From NCBI RefSeq assembly GCF_020858115.1, contig NZ_JACYMM010000011.1, positions 206,774-270,773 of the forward strand: a stretch of 64,000 nucleotides of DNA, read 5' to 3'. The notes below the pieces were generated by a model. The model saw nothing but the letters and a program-made list of their open reading frames with translations, was not told the origin of the DNA and ran no database searches. The DNA is from Janthinobacterium sp. FW305-129. Its GTDB lineage: Bacteria > Pseudomonadota > Gammaproteobacteria > Burkholderiales > Burkholderiaceae_D. Below, one piece after another: positions 13,757 to 22,191 of this stretch. Every line of letters begins with the position of its first letter. Position 1 is the stretch's first letter. A program made the position numbers and the translations under genes.

Positions 13757-13796
13757 AAAAAAGCCCTGCCACGGCTAAGCCGTGCAGGGCTTTTTA
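13757..13796 (+). terminator. Intrinsic terminator after the SPW protein
   Basis: An A-run, then GCCCTGC(C)ACGGCT paired with AGCCGTGCAGGGC (one bulge), then TTTTT. Placed seven bases after the stop. Confidence 0.92.
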
Positions 13797-13831
13797 AAAT
13801 ACGAACAGCACCGCAGATACGCGACGTCTCA

Positions 13832-13949
13832 GCACCTGACAAAACCGTAGCGAGCGGAAGGAAGAGGTGGCCGAGAAGCGGAGCCGTACTCTAGTACGGT
13901 GAGCATCGCAAGCCGCCTATGCCGACGCGCAGCAGGTTTGGTCAGGTGC
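13832..13949. repeat. 118-bp imperfect inverted repeat, possibly a dispersed element
   Basis: The ends are near-perfect inverted repeats: GCACCTGACAAAACC at 13832-13846 against GGTTTGGTCAGGTGC at 13935-13949 (14 of 15 pair). The centre is an exact hairpin CCGTAC-TCTA-GTACGG at 13884-13899. The interior pairs only partly. It ends four bases from the stop of the EAL-HDOD gene. No open frame is evident. The symmetry and size resemble REP- or MITE-like non-autonomous repeats, but only one copy is visible here. Confidence 0.6.
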
Positions 13950-13952
13950 CAA

Positions 13953-15233
13953 CTACAGAGCGTAGCGGACTACGTTATCGCTCCATTCGTAGGCGGCCAT
14001 TTCCAGCTCCACCAGGTCGTCCGGCGACATGGCCAGGTCGCGCAGGGTCGGCACGATCTCGCCTTCCATGTCTTCGATGCGCTCGATGCATTCGGCCAGG
14101 CGCAGCAGGTCGCCGTAGAAGCCCTCGCGCGACAGCAGCGCTTCGGCCACTTCGTCGATCACTTCGATCTGGCTGAGGATTTCCGACATCGGCACGCCGA
14201 ACAGGGTATCCATCAGGGACATGATGCCGACCGTAAAGGCGATATCGGCCGCATGGGCGTGGTTCGGGCGCAGCTTATGCGCGAGCAATTCGAGCAAGCG
14301 GCCGCGCGTGGTGGCCAGCATCAGCAGCGGCGTCATGCTATGGCCGCGCTTGCTTGGCTCCGCGTACAGCATGATTTGCAGCCAGCGCTGCAATTGGCGG
14401 CGGCCCAGCACGGTCACGGCCTGGCTCAGCGAATCGATGCGCTGGCGCGCGCCCACGGCCGGCGTATTGACCAAACGCAAAAGGTTCAGGGCCAGCGAGA
14501 CGTCGCGCTTGATGGCGCGCTCGATATCCATGTTGTCGGCGTCGGAGGTGACCAGGGTCATCAGCTCCATGACGGCCAGTTGCGATGGCGACAATTTCTT
14601 GCCCGTCATGATGGCGGGCTTGGCAAAGTAATACCCCTGGAAGTAATCGAAGCCCAGGTCCAGGCCCGACTTGAATTCTTCGCGCGTCTCGACCTTTTCC
14701 GCCACCAGTTTCTTGTTTTCCTGCTTGAAACGGGGCGCCAGCGCTGCCAGCACTTTCGGGTCGACCTTGCTCATGTCCATCTTGACATATTGCACCAACG
14801 GCAACAATTCCTGCACTTGCGCCGTATCCGACACCACGTTTTCCAGCGCGAAAGTGAAGCCGTGGCCCACCAGTTCGCTGATGCGCGCGCGCACTTCCGG
14901 CGTGACGGGCATCGATTCGACGATTTCCAGCACGACTTTTTCACGCGGCAGGAAGACGAAGATGTCGCTCATGATCACGTCGGCATCGACGTTGACGAAA
15001 CCGAGCGCGTCGCCGATGACCTTTTCCATGCCCAGCTGGGAAGCGTGGGCGATCACGGAAGCCGTGGCGGACAGGTCGCTGGTAATGTTGGCGGGGCCGA
15101 CCGGAGCGTTGCGGAATAGCAACTCATAGCCGAACAGGGCTTGATTGCGGTCAAGGATAGGTTGTCGCCCCAGATAGAACTCGCGCACGCGCAAGGGTTT
15201 CGGGGTGATGTCGTTGCTGGAAATATCGATCAT
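13953..15233 (-). CDS. Degenerate EAL plus HDOD domain signalling protein (YuxH-like)
   Basis: About 426 residues. The N-terminal half is EAL-like but lacks catalytic features: the EAL motif reads YELLFRN, and the DDFGTG loop is replaced by ENVVSDTAQ, so c-di-GMP hydrolysis is unlikely. The C-terminal half is an HDOD domain (from about residue 210; LSPSQLAVMELMTLV... ALNLLRLVNTPAVGARQRIDSL). The pairing is typical of the YuxH-like group, probably regulatory. The start at 15233 is preferred over a TTG 114 bases upstream because AAGAG lies close before it and the extra segment is not family-like. Single gene, followed by the 118-bp inverted repeat. Confidence 0.85.
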   Translation of the reverse strand: MIDISSNDITPKPLRVREFYLGRQPILDRNQALFGYELLFRNAPVGPANITSDLSATASVIAHASQLGMEKVIGDALGFVNVDADVIMSDIFVFLPREKVVLEIVESMPVTPEVRARISELVGHGFTFALENVVSDTAQVQELLPLVQYVKMDMSKVDPKVLAALAPRFKQENKKLVAEKVETREEFKSGLDLGFDYFQGYYFAKPAIMTGKKLSPSQLAVMELMTLVTSDADNMDIERAIKRDVSLALNLLRLVNTPAVGARQRIDSLSQAVTVLGRRQLQRWLQIMLYAEPSKRGHSMTPLLMLATTRGRLLELLAHKLRPNHAHAADIAFTVGIMSLMDTLFGVPMSEILSQIEVIDEVAEALLSREGFYGDLLRLAECIERIEDMEGEIVPTLRDLAMSPDDLVELEMAAYEWSDNVVRYAL

Positions 15234-15370
15234 TAACTCTTCATCAATCAGGTCGAGTGACACCGGCCGCGCCGCGCCCGCATCAAGGTTCACTATTGAC
15301 AATACTTTAGCTGAATTTCGCCCGCGCTGTGGGTATTTTGGCAGCAATCCAGCGTATTGTCGTCAACAAA

Positions 15371-16150
15371 TTAGGCCACTGGCGTCTCTTGCACCATCCC
15401 GTCGACAAATAATTTCAATTCGCCGGGCGCAAACGCCGTCCATTGTTCATTCGTCGTCAGCGGCTGGGTAACGATCACGGCCACGCGGTCCTGGAGCGTC
15501 GTCACCTGGGAAAAGTCCACGCTCAGGTCTTCATCGGAGAGTTTAGCAGTTGGAAACGGATGTTGTCGCACCAGATAGTGCAAGCTGGTCGAGCAATGGG
15601 CAAACAGCGCCTCCCCGCTCGACAGCATCATGTTGAAGGTGCCGTGGGCGGCGATGCCGGGCAACAACTCCGCCAGGGCCGCATGCAGCTGCGGCAAGGT
15701 CGGCGGGGCATCGCCAAAGCGCGCATGCAGCTCCTGCAGCAGATAGCAGAAAGCCAGTTCGCTGTCGGTGCAGCCGACGGGGCGGTAGCTGCCCGTCAGC
15801 ACGGGGTTGAACTCCTTCAAATCGCCATTATGGGCAAAGACCCAGTAGCGGCCCCACAGTTCGCGCACGAAGGGGTGGCAGTTTTCCAGCGCCACCTGGC
15901 CCTGCGTGGCCTTGCGGATGTGCGCGATGACATTGCGCGACTTGATGGGATAACGCTTGATCAGTTCGGCCACGGGCGAGGCGATGGCCGCCTGGTGGTC
16001 GACGAAATGGCGCACGCCGGCGCCCTCGAAAAAGGCGATGCCCCAGCCGTCATGGTGGGTATCGGTATGGCCGCCGCGCATGGCGAAGCCGGTAAAACTA
16101 AAGACAATGTCCGTAGGGACATTGCAATTCATTCCGAGAAGTTGGCACAT
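15371..16150 (-). CDS. Class II glutamine amidotransferase (YafJ-like)
   Basis: 259 residues. The start at 16150 gives MCQLLGMN, placing the nucleophile Cys at position 2, as required after Met removal in Ntn-type amidotransferases; upstream in-frame codons would bury it. Other class II features are RGGHTDTHHDGWGIAF, AHIRKATQG, and VFAHNGDL (oxyanion Asn-Gly). There is no synthase domain, so it is a stand-alone amidotransferase of the YafJ/EgtC-like type; the partner and product are not known. It could hydrolyse a gamma-glutamyl amide instead of feeding ammonia to a partner. Confidence 0.88.
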   Translation of the reverse strand: MCQLLGMNCNVPTDIVFSFTGFAMRGGHTDTHHDGWGIAFFEGAGVRHFVDHQAAIASPVAELIKRYPIKSRNVIAHIRKATQGQVALENCHPFVRELWGRYWVFAHNGDLKEFNPVLTGSYRPVGCTDSELAFCYLLQELHARFGDAPPTLPQLHAALAELLPGIAAHGTFNMMLSSGEALFAHCSTSLHYLVRQHPFPTAKLSDEDLSVDFSQVTTLQDRVAVIVTQPLTTNEQWTAFAPGELKLFVDGMVQETPVA

Positions 16151-16176
16151 GGTCTGTTTGCAGCGAAGTAACCCGG

Positions 16177-16213
16177 CCACCATACCACGCCGCCAGGCGG
16201 ATTGGTATGGTGG
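16177..16213. repeat. Strong hairpin between amidotransferase and DUF3567 genes
   Basis: Perfect 11-base arms CCACCATACCA (16177-16187) and TGGTATGGTGG (16203-16213), with CCGCC/GGCGG pairing inside, so nearly the whole 37 bases can form one stem. There is no T-run. It lies after the DUF3567 stop and before the amidotransferase start on the minus strand: possible Rho-independent-like terminator or mRNA stabiliser. Confidence 0.7.
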
Positions 16214-16236
16214 CGATGGCCATCAGACAGCCAGTA

Positions 16237-16494
16237 TCAGTGCAACAGGACTGGCTGGCTCATGAGGGAATCATAGCTGCCCAAAAATTCATCGATCTCT
16301 TCCATGCTGGGTTCGCTGGCGATCAGTTCCGTGACGTCGCGGCGGAAATGCTGGGCCAGGACTCCCGCAATGAAAGTCTCGCGTTTGCCGCCCTTGTCGA
16401 CGATTTCATAGCCGCCGAAGCGCAGGGCTTCCAGGTCGACGTCGGCGCCGAATTCCACAACGCTGTATTGTTCGCTGTTATAGATCAGGTTCAT
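16237..16494 (-). CDS. DUF3567 family protein
   Basis: 85 residues beginning MNLIYNSEQYSVVEFG. This matches the small DUF3567 (BTH_I0359-type) family known from Burkholderiales; function unknown. Contains a conserved-looking segment GGYEIVDKGGKRETFIAGVL. Soluble, acidic, no signal peptide. The start at 16494 is chosen over an ATG 18 bases upstream because GAAGGA precedes it and it matches the family start. A perfect hairpin lies in its leader at 16513-16529. Confidence 0.85.
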   Translation of the reverse strand: MNLIYNSEQYSVVEFGADVDLEALRFGGYEIVDKGGKRETFIAGVLAQHFRRDVTELIASEPSMEEIDEFLGSYDSLMSQPVLLH

Positions 16495-16512
16495 TTTGCA
16501 TCCTTCGCTCAA

Positions 16513-16529
16513 GCAGGAGAAGCTCCTGC
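16513..16529. repeat. Small perfect hairpin in the DUF3567 leader
   Basis: GCAGGAG-AAG-CTCCTGC, 19 bases before the DUF3567 start. It contains an AGGAG-type sequence within the stem but the probable ribosome-binding site is downstream of it, so any control of translation would be indirect. Confidence 0.5.
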
Positions 16530-16647
16530 GGTTTCAGGACAGAGGTGGGGTTCCCACGCCGCCATTTCAAGCGGCCAGGCCACCCTGCGGGCTACAGAGT
16601 TGTAACGAGATGCAAACTGCGACTGCGGTAAGTCGATCGAAAAATCG

Positions 16648-17049
16648 TCAGGAAACGACGACGTCTGCTTGCAGCGCCAGCAAGGCATCGTAGGGACTGG
16701 CGGTGAGCCAGGTGCGCAATTGTTCGATGTGCGAGGCGTCGGCCAGGCTGATGAACAAGCGCGCGGGCGGATTGCGCAGCAGACGGTTCAATGTTACACG
16801 CAATACGAGATTGCCGCTGCAGCACAGGCAGCCGGGCGCGATGCGCAACAGTTGCAATGGAAACGATGGAGAAGGGGAAGCTTGCTCGGCCAGGTCGGCC
16901 AGGATGGCGTTGCCGTCAGCCAATCCTTCCAGGATCACGGCGGCCGGCTCGTCCGGCGCCAAAGCGTGCGCAATGGCCGCCTCGCGCTCGGCGGCGCGTC
17001 CACCGCTGACCAGGGTCAGCGGCGTCGGACGCCGCACGGCTGCCGTCAC
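16648..17049 (-). CDS. CobW/G3E-like fragment with GCLCC motif but no P-loop
   Basis: 133 residues starting at a GTG that overlaps the stop of the NtrX-like gene (GTGA), so translation is coupled. The segment APGCLCCSGN (Cys 74, 76, 77) is the metal-binding motif of CobW/G3E GTPases, in the right context: hydrophobic strand before, LNRLLRNPPARLFISLADASH after, which aligns with the family's strand around ETTGLADP. The N-terminal LTLVSGGRAAEREAAI occupies the place of the Walker A GxxGxGKT but lacks the Gly-Lys-Thr, so nucleotide binding is doubtful. The C-terminal CobW domain is absent. Could be a metal-binding or regulatory remnant; I do not assign a function. Confidence 0.72.
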   Translation of the reverse strand: MTAAVRRPTPLTLVSGGRAAEREAAIAHALAPDEPAAVILEGLADGNAILADLAEQASPSPSFPLQLLRIAPGCLCCSGNLVLRVTLNRLLRNPPARLFISLADASHIEQLRTWLTASPYDALLALQADVVVS

Positions 17050-17765
17050 AGGCCTTTCTTGGCCAGCTTGCCCGGTTCGACGCCCAGCTGTTTCAGCTTG
17101 CGGTACAAATGGGTGCGCTCGAGGCCCGTTTTCTCCGCCACGCGCGTCATGCTGCCGCCTTCGCGGCCCAGGTGGTGTTCGAAATACATGCGCTCGAACG
17201 CGTCGCGCGCCTCGCGCAGCGGCAAGTCGAATGACAGGTTGTAGCCATGGCCTTCGGCCGCCGCCGGCACGGCGATGCCTGGGCGCACCATCAGCTGTTG
17301 CGGCGCGCTGCCGCCAAAGCTGGGCACGGGATGACTGCTTTCCTCGGCCACCACAGGTGCCGCCGGACGCGGCGCCACGCTCGGCGCGCGCACGGTTTCC
17401 TGTGCCCGCGTCAAGCCTTGCTGGACCGCTTTCAGCAGTTTTTGCAGGGCAATCGGTTTTTCCAGGAAGTTCATGGCACCGATGCGCGTCGCCTCGACAG
17501 CCGTATCGATGGTGGCGTGGCCCGACATCATGATCACCGGCATGGTCAGCAAGCCATCGCGCTGCCACTCCTTGAGCAAGGTGACGCCGTCCGTGTCGGG
17601 CATCCAGATATCGAGCAATACCAGATCCGGCGCACCGGCGGCACGCGCTTCACGCGCCTGCTGCGCATTTTCGGCCAGCTGGATAGCATGTCCTTCGTCG
17701 CCCAGAATTTCCGAGAGCAACTCACGGATACCCATTTCATCATCCACTACGAGTATGTTTGCCAT
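17046..17765 (-). CDS. Two-component response regulator, NtrX-like without AAA domain
   Basis: 239 residues. The receiver domain (about 1-120) has the acidic pair VVDDE, the phospho-acceptor D52 in LLDIWMPDTDG, and the conserved Lys in FLEKPI. A Pro/Ala-rich linker follows, then a C-terminal Fis-type helix-turn-helix (MTRVAEKTGLERTHLYRKLKQLG). There is no sigma-54-interacting AAA+ module, unlike alphaproteobacterial NtrX, which is typical of this betaproteobacterial version. It lies 97 bp downstream of its cognate kinase. The start at 17765 has GAGGAAGG upstream. It likely regulates respiration/nitrogen or envelope genes; targets are not inferable here. Confidence 0.9.
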   Translation of the reverse strand: MANILVVDDEMGIRELLSEILGDEGHAIQLAENAQQAREARAAGAPDLVLLDIWMPDTDGVTLLKEWQRDGLLTMPVIMMSGHATIDTAVEATRIGAMNFLEKPIALQKLLKAVQQGLTRAQETVRAPSVAPRPAAPVVAEESSHPVPSFGGSAPQQLMVRPGIAVPAAAEGHGYNLSFDLPLREARDAFERMYFEHHLGREGGSMTRVAEKTGLERTHLYRKLKQLGVEPGKLAKKGL

Positions 17766-17862
17766 TCGTGTCTTGCCTTCCTCATTTCGCCGGCCGTCGC
17801 GCACAAGATGCACGCGCGGACAACTATGATTTTATTAGTGTTTTAAATACTAAACCAGACCC

Positions 17863-20160
17863 TCACGCCAGGAATTCCTGGGCAGGAGCGTCGGGAGCTA
17901 ACTTTAACAGCAAAATGACCACCGATGCGCCATTGCCGTCGACCCGGTTCTCGATATCGATGCGTCCGCCGTGTTCATCGATAATTTTCTTGACCATCGC
18001 CAGGCCCAATCCCGTGCCGCGCGCCTTCGAGGTCACATAGGGCTCGAAGGCCCGCGCCAGGATTTTTGGCGCGAAACCAGGGCCATTGTCGGTGATGGCC
18101 AGCCGCACGGCGATATTCACGCCGCCGTCCGCACTGCGATAATGAATTGCTTCTGTCCTTACGTCAATCCGCGGATGCGGCGAGTCCGGCGGCAAGTCGG
18201 CCATGGCGTCCTGCGCGTTCTGCAGCAGGTTATGGATCACCTGGCGCAACTGGGTCGGATCGCCCATCACCATCGGCAGGTTCGGCGCCAGCTGCGGGTG
18301 GATGATGTCGCCATCGTCGCCGCGCAGGTACAGGTTCAGTATTTCCTCAATCAGTTCGTTCAGGCGCAGCGGCACGAGCACGGCCGGCGGCGTGCGCGCA
18401 TAGTCGCGGAAGTCGTCGACCATGCGCTTCATCGCATCGACCTGCTTGACGATGGTGGTGGTGGCACGGCTGAGCAGATCGGCATCGGGCTGCTCCAGCT
18501 TGCCTTCGAGCTTCATCTGCAGGCGCTCGGCCGATAACTGGATGGGCGTGAGCGGATTCTTGATTTCATGCGCCAGGCGGCGCGCCACCTCGCCCCAGGC
18601 GATCGAGCGCTGCGCGGAAATCACGTCGGAAATATCATCGAACACGACGATGTAGCCGCTGCCGGACTCCAGCGGCAGGCGCGAACCGCGCGCCAACAAG
18701 GTGATGTCATGCTCGTCGGCACTACTGCCCAGGCGGCGCGGAATCTCGATCTGCCGCTGCCAGTGCAGGCGCTGCTGGTTGCGGCCCGAGGCCGATTGCG
18801 CGCTTTGCGCCGTGAAGGCGCTGATGATGGCACCGCCAAATTCTTCCATTCCAGCAATATGCGCCAGCGGCTGGCCCACCATGCTCATGCCCGAATGCTG
18901 CAGGATGCGCTCGACCGATTCATTGCAGGTCACCAGCTTGAAGTCGCCATCGAGCACCATCACGCCGGCCGACATGTTCGCCAGCACCGATTCCAGGTGG
19001 GCCTTGGCGTTTTGCAGTGCGGCGCGGTTGCTTTCCACGGCCGTGCGCGCATCGAGCAGCTGGCGCGTCATGATGTTGAACGACTGCGTCAGGGTACCCA
19101 GTTCATCCTTGGTGGCCACGATGGGGCGCGGCGACAGGTCACCCTCGGCCACGGCGCGCGTGCCTTCGGCCAGCAGCAGCAAGGGCTGGGCCAGGTTGCC
19201 CGCGATCAGGAAGGCGCTGCCGATGGCGCCAAAAATGGCCAGCAGCAAGGTCAAGGTGAGGATTTCCATGTACATCTTGCGCAGCCCCACGCGCGCGACG
19301 AAACGTTCCTTGTATTCGCTGTAGGCGGCGCGCAGCACCTCGCCATTCGTCGCCAGCTTCGGCGGCACCGATTGCAGCAGTTGCAAATAGCGGGGCGAGA
19401 CGGAAGGCCCCGGCACGGCCACCAGCACCCGCAGGCGCAGGCTGGCCGCCGTTTCCAGCGACGCTGGCAAGCCCGAGCGGAAACCGCCACCGCCCGACTC
19501 CGTGCCATCGTCGTGCAACTCCAGGCCCCCTTCGGCGGAGGCATAGCCGGCCGGCAAGGCCGCCTGCACCAGCATGGCCGGCGTCGGCAAGTCGGCCGCG
19601 CTGTGCGGCCCGGCGCTGGCCAGCAGCACGCCGTCGCCGCTGACGAGCATGGCATTTTGCATGCCCTCTTCGCGCAGCAGGCTGGTCAGCACGGCCTGGC
19701 CGGCCACGGGATCGGCACCCAGTTCCTCGACCGCCTTGTGGCCCCGGTGGTCGAGCTCGACCAGGGCCGCATCGAGGCCGGCACGCCCCAGCTCAATCCC
19801 CGATTCCAGCGCCGCTTCGATCTTGACGTTGAACCAGGACTCGATGGAGTGGGAGACGAATTGCACAGAAACAAGAAAAATCACCAGGCCCGGCAGGATG
19901 CCGACGGCGGCGAACAGCATCACCAGACGCGTCATCAGCTTGGAGCCGAACTTGCCGCTCTTGTAGCGCGCATACAGGCGGGCCAGGGAAATGCCCACCA
20001 GCGCCAGCAGGGACACGGCCACGGCCGCGTTCAGGCCCAGCAGCCAGGTGTAGTAACGGTCGAAGAAGCCGGAATTGTCGGAAGCCGACGCCAGCAGGAA
20101 CAGCAGGATACTGACAATGCCGCCGCCCACCACCAGCAGATAGCGTAATGCTTGACTCAC
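17863..20160 (-). CDS. NtrY-like membrane sensor histidine kinase
   Basis: 765 residues, GTG start overlapping the stop of the upstream DUF4390 gene by one base (TAGTG), so translation is coupled. Three N-terminal membrane helices (first at LRYLLVVGGGIVSILLFLL), a long periplasmic region, another helix near residue 300 and a HAMP segment (LAQPLLLLAEGTRAVAEGDL) are followed by a PAS domain (ESVLANMSAGVMVLDGDF), the HisKA box with H531 in RRLAHEIKNPLTPIQ, and an ATPase domain with a GFAPKILARAFEPY and GTGLGLAMVKKI G-boxes. Topology and order match NtrY. The signal sensed is unknown. Confidence 0.93.
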   Translation of the reverse strand: MSQALRYLLVVGGGIVSILLFLLASASDNSGFFDRYYTWLLGLNAAVAVSLLALVGISLARLYARYKSGKFGSKLMTRLVMLFAAVGILPGLVIFLVSVQFVSHSIESWFNVKIEAALESGIELGRAGLDAALVELDHRGHKAVEELGADPVAGQAVLTSLLREEGMQNAMLVSGDGVLLASAGPHSAADLPTPAMLVQAALPAGYASAEGGLELHDDGTESGGGGFRSGLPASLETAASLRLRVLVAVPGPSVSPRYLQLLQSVPPKLATNGEVLRAAYSEYKERFVARVGLRKMYMEILTLTLLLAIFGAIGSAFLIAGNLAQPLLLLAEGTRAVAEGDLSPRPIVATKDELGTLTQSFNIMTRQLLDARTAVESNRAALQNAKAHLESVLANMSAGVMVLDGDFKLVTCNESVERILQHSGMSMVGQPLAHIAGMEEFGGAIISAFTAQSAQSASGRNQQRLHWQRQIEIPRRLGSSADEHDITLLARGSRLPLESGSGYIVVFDDISDVISAQRSIAWGEVARRLAHEIKNPLTPIQLSAERLQMKLEGKLEQPDADLLSRATTTIVKQVDAMKRMVDDFRDYARTPPAVLVPLRLNELIEEILNLYLRGDDGDIIHPQLAPNLPMVMGDPTQLRQVIHNLLQNAQDAMADLPPDSPHPRIDVRTEAIHYRSADGGVNIAVRLAITDNGPGFAPKILARAFEPYVTSKARGTGLGLAMVKKIIDEHGGRIDIENRVDGNGASVVILLLKLAPDAPAQEFLA

Positions 20161-20720
20161 TACTCCGCCGTATACAAGAAGGTTTTTTTGTTCGAAGCCA
20201 GGCGCCAGTCGCTGTTATTGAAGGCGTTGACCTGTATCGGCTTGGGCAGGTAGTCGCGGTCCATGCCCATGCGCAAGGTGACGTTATACGTCTGCCCCAC
20301 TTTCAGTTCGCCGCGCCGCGCCACCAGCCAGCGGCTGGGACGGCGGATCAGGAACAGCGCGTCGTCGAGGGTGGGGAAGCTTTGCTGCAAGCCGCCGCCC
20401 GACACATGGTACTGGCGCGTCAGCACGTTGTACGACAGCTTGCTGGTCTGGCGCGCCACGATGGCTTTTTCATCGAACCAATACCAGCGGGGCCGGGTCA
20501 GTTCGATTTCCGTCGTGAAATACAGCGGCACGCCATGCTGTACGGCATCATCAAGGTCGTGATTGAGCTCGAAGGAATACGTGGCGGCCAGCTTGTAGCC
20601 CTCTTCGCTAGCCTCGATGTAAGCACGCGTGATCTCGACCATATCGGCGGCATGCGCGCGTGGCATGGTACATGCCAGCATCAGCAGCAGGGCCAGGAGT
20701 CGGAAGAGTCGTGTTGTCAC
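20160..20720 (-). CDS. DUF4390 secreted protein
   Basis: About 186 residues. With a GTG start at 20720 the protein opens TTRLFRLLALLLMLACTMPRAHA, a textbook signal peptide cleaved after AHA; an upstream ATG at 20774, overlapping the rsmB stop region, is possible but would give a long odd N-terminus. The mature part is beta-rich (YSFELNHDLDDAVQHGVPLYF, WYWFDEKAI) and matches DUF4390, a periplasmic family of unknown function found between rsmB and ntrY homologues in betaproteobacteria. Its coupling to the kinase suggests a role in signal perception, which is inference. Confidence 0.82.
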   Translation of the reverse strand: MTTRLFRLLALLLMLACTMPRAHAADMVEITRAYIEASEEGYKLAATYSFELNHDLDDAVQHGVPLYFTTEIELTRPRWYWFDEKAIVARQTSKLSYNVLTRQYHVSGGGLQQSFPTLDDALFLIRRPSRWLVARRGELKVGQTYNVTLRMGMDRDYLPKPIQVNAFNNSDWRLASNKKTFLYTAE

Positions 20721-20763
20721 AAGTGTGCCGGTGTAGTCCGTAGGAAAAGGTTCGAGGAATCGC

Positions 20764-22191
20764 TCAAGCCGCATTTTTTTGGAATAGCGCATAGAACAAA
20801 CCGTCATGGTCCTGCTCCGCGCTGCCAGTCGGCAACAGCTGGCCAGGCGCTGTCAATCGGGTCGCATTATTGCGCACCGCAAATGCCGCCGCCTGTGCCT
20901 CGGACTCTTGCGGCCACAATGAACATGTCACGAACAGCAATTTACCATCGGGGCGCAGCATCTGCCACAGGTTGTCCAGAATTTTGGAGGAAAGTGTTGC
21001 AAGTTGGAACGCATCTCCCTTGCGGCGCAACCAGCGAATATCGGGATGGCGGCGCACGATGCCCGAAGCCGTGCATGGCACGTCGGCCAGGATGCGGTCG
21101 TACTGCTGGCCGTCCCACCAGGCGCTCGATTGCGCATCTTGCGCCTTCAGGGTGGCTTCCAGTCCCAGGCGCTCGAGGTTTTCCGCGATGCGCGGCAGGC
21201 GCTTGGCGTCCGCATCGATGGCCGTCACCTGCACGTCGGCCAGCTCGAGGATGTGGCACGTCTTGCCGCCGGGTGCCGCGCAAGCGTCCAGCACGCGCAT
21301 GCCATCCTGCAAGTCCAGCAACGGCGCGGCCAGTTGCGCGCCGGCATCTTGCACGGAGACGACGCCCTGCTCGAAGCCGGGGATCAGCGCCACGCCGATC
21401 GGCTTGTCCAGGCGCACGGCAAACGGTCCCACCTGGCGCGCGGCAATGCCCGCCTCAGCCAGCACGGCCAGATACGCCTCGACCGTGCTCTTGCGGCGAT
21501 TCACGCGCAAGGTCAGTGGCGGCACAGCGTTGCCGGCCGTCAAAATGGCTTGCCAGTCGCGCGGGTAAGCCAGGCGCAGCGAGTCGATCCACCACTGTGG
21601 ATAATTCCATTGCGCCAGAGGTTGCTGCAGGGCAGCTTCCAGCAAGGACTTGCGCTCGCGCAAGAAACGGCGCAAAACGGCGTTGACCATGCCCTTGGCG
21701 TGCGCCAGGTCAGGGTGCGAGGTGGCCACTGTGACAGCCTGGTCGACAACGGTGAATTCTTCGTACGGCTGTTCGCCTGGTTCGGCCGACATCAAGGACA
21801 GCGCGCAGCACAGCAGCGCAGCCAGCATCGGCGGCTCAGGCGCCTTCGACGTCATCAGGCCGACCAGGGTTTCGCTGCGGCCCAGCTGGCGCATGGTGCG
21901 ATAGGAAATATCCTGGATGGCGCCGCGCGCCTGCGGGCTGGCGTTCGATTGCGCAAACACCTTGGCCAGCGCCTGCGGCAGGGCCGTGCCCGTGCGCACT
22001 TGCGCCACGGCATTGGCGGCGCCCAGCAGGCAAAACGCCAGCGAGTCGGTGCGCAAATCGGGTTGGAAGCCTGGCTGCAAGACCGGTTTCAGGTCAGGAT
22101 GATAGCTGGGGCGCAATTTCGGTGCGGCAGGGGCAGAAGCCTGGCCTGGCGCCGGCTTGGTTCTCAATTTCAGCGTGGGGCGCTTGTTCAT
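20764..22191 (-). CDS. rsmB: 16S rRNA (cytosine-967-C5)-methyltransferase
   Basis: 475 residues. A NusB-like RNA-binding domain (about 45-200; AIQDISYRTMRQLGR) is followed by the Rossmann methyltransferase: SAM-binding DACAAPGGKTCHILE, the motif IV Cys in ADVPCTASGIVRRHPD, and the catalytic motif VI Cys in VTCSLWPQES. This matches RsmB, which methylates C967 of 16S rRNA. The start at 22191 (MNKRPTLKL, Arg/Lys-rich tail) is chosen because the in-frame extension upstream is not family-like. First gene of the rsmB-DUF4390-ntrY-ntrX-CobW-like run. Confidence 0.94.
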   Translation of the reverse strand: MNKRPTLKLRTKPAPGQASAPAAPKLRPSYHPDLKPVLQPGFQPDLRTDSLAFCLLGAANAVAQVRTGTALPQALAKVFAQSNASPQARGAIQDISYRTMRQLGRSETLVGLMTSKAPEPPMLAALLCCALSLMSAEPGEQPYEEFTVVDQAVTVATSHPDLAHAKGMVNAVLRRFLRERKSLLEAALQQPLAQWNYPQWWIDSLRLAYPRDWQAILTAGNAVPPLTLRVNRRKSTVEAYLAVLAEAGIAARQVGPFAVRLDKPIGVALIPGFEQGVVSVQDAGAQLAAPLLDLQDGMRVLDACAAPGGKTCHILELADVQVTAIDADAKRLPRIAENLERLGLEATLKAQDAQSSAWWDGQQYDRILADVPCTASGIVRRHPDIRWLRRKGDAFQLATLSSKILDNLWQMLRPDGKLLFVTCSLWPQESEAQAAAFAVRNNATRLTAPGQLLPTGSAEQDHDGLFYALFQKNAA

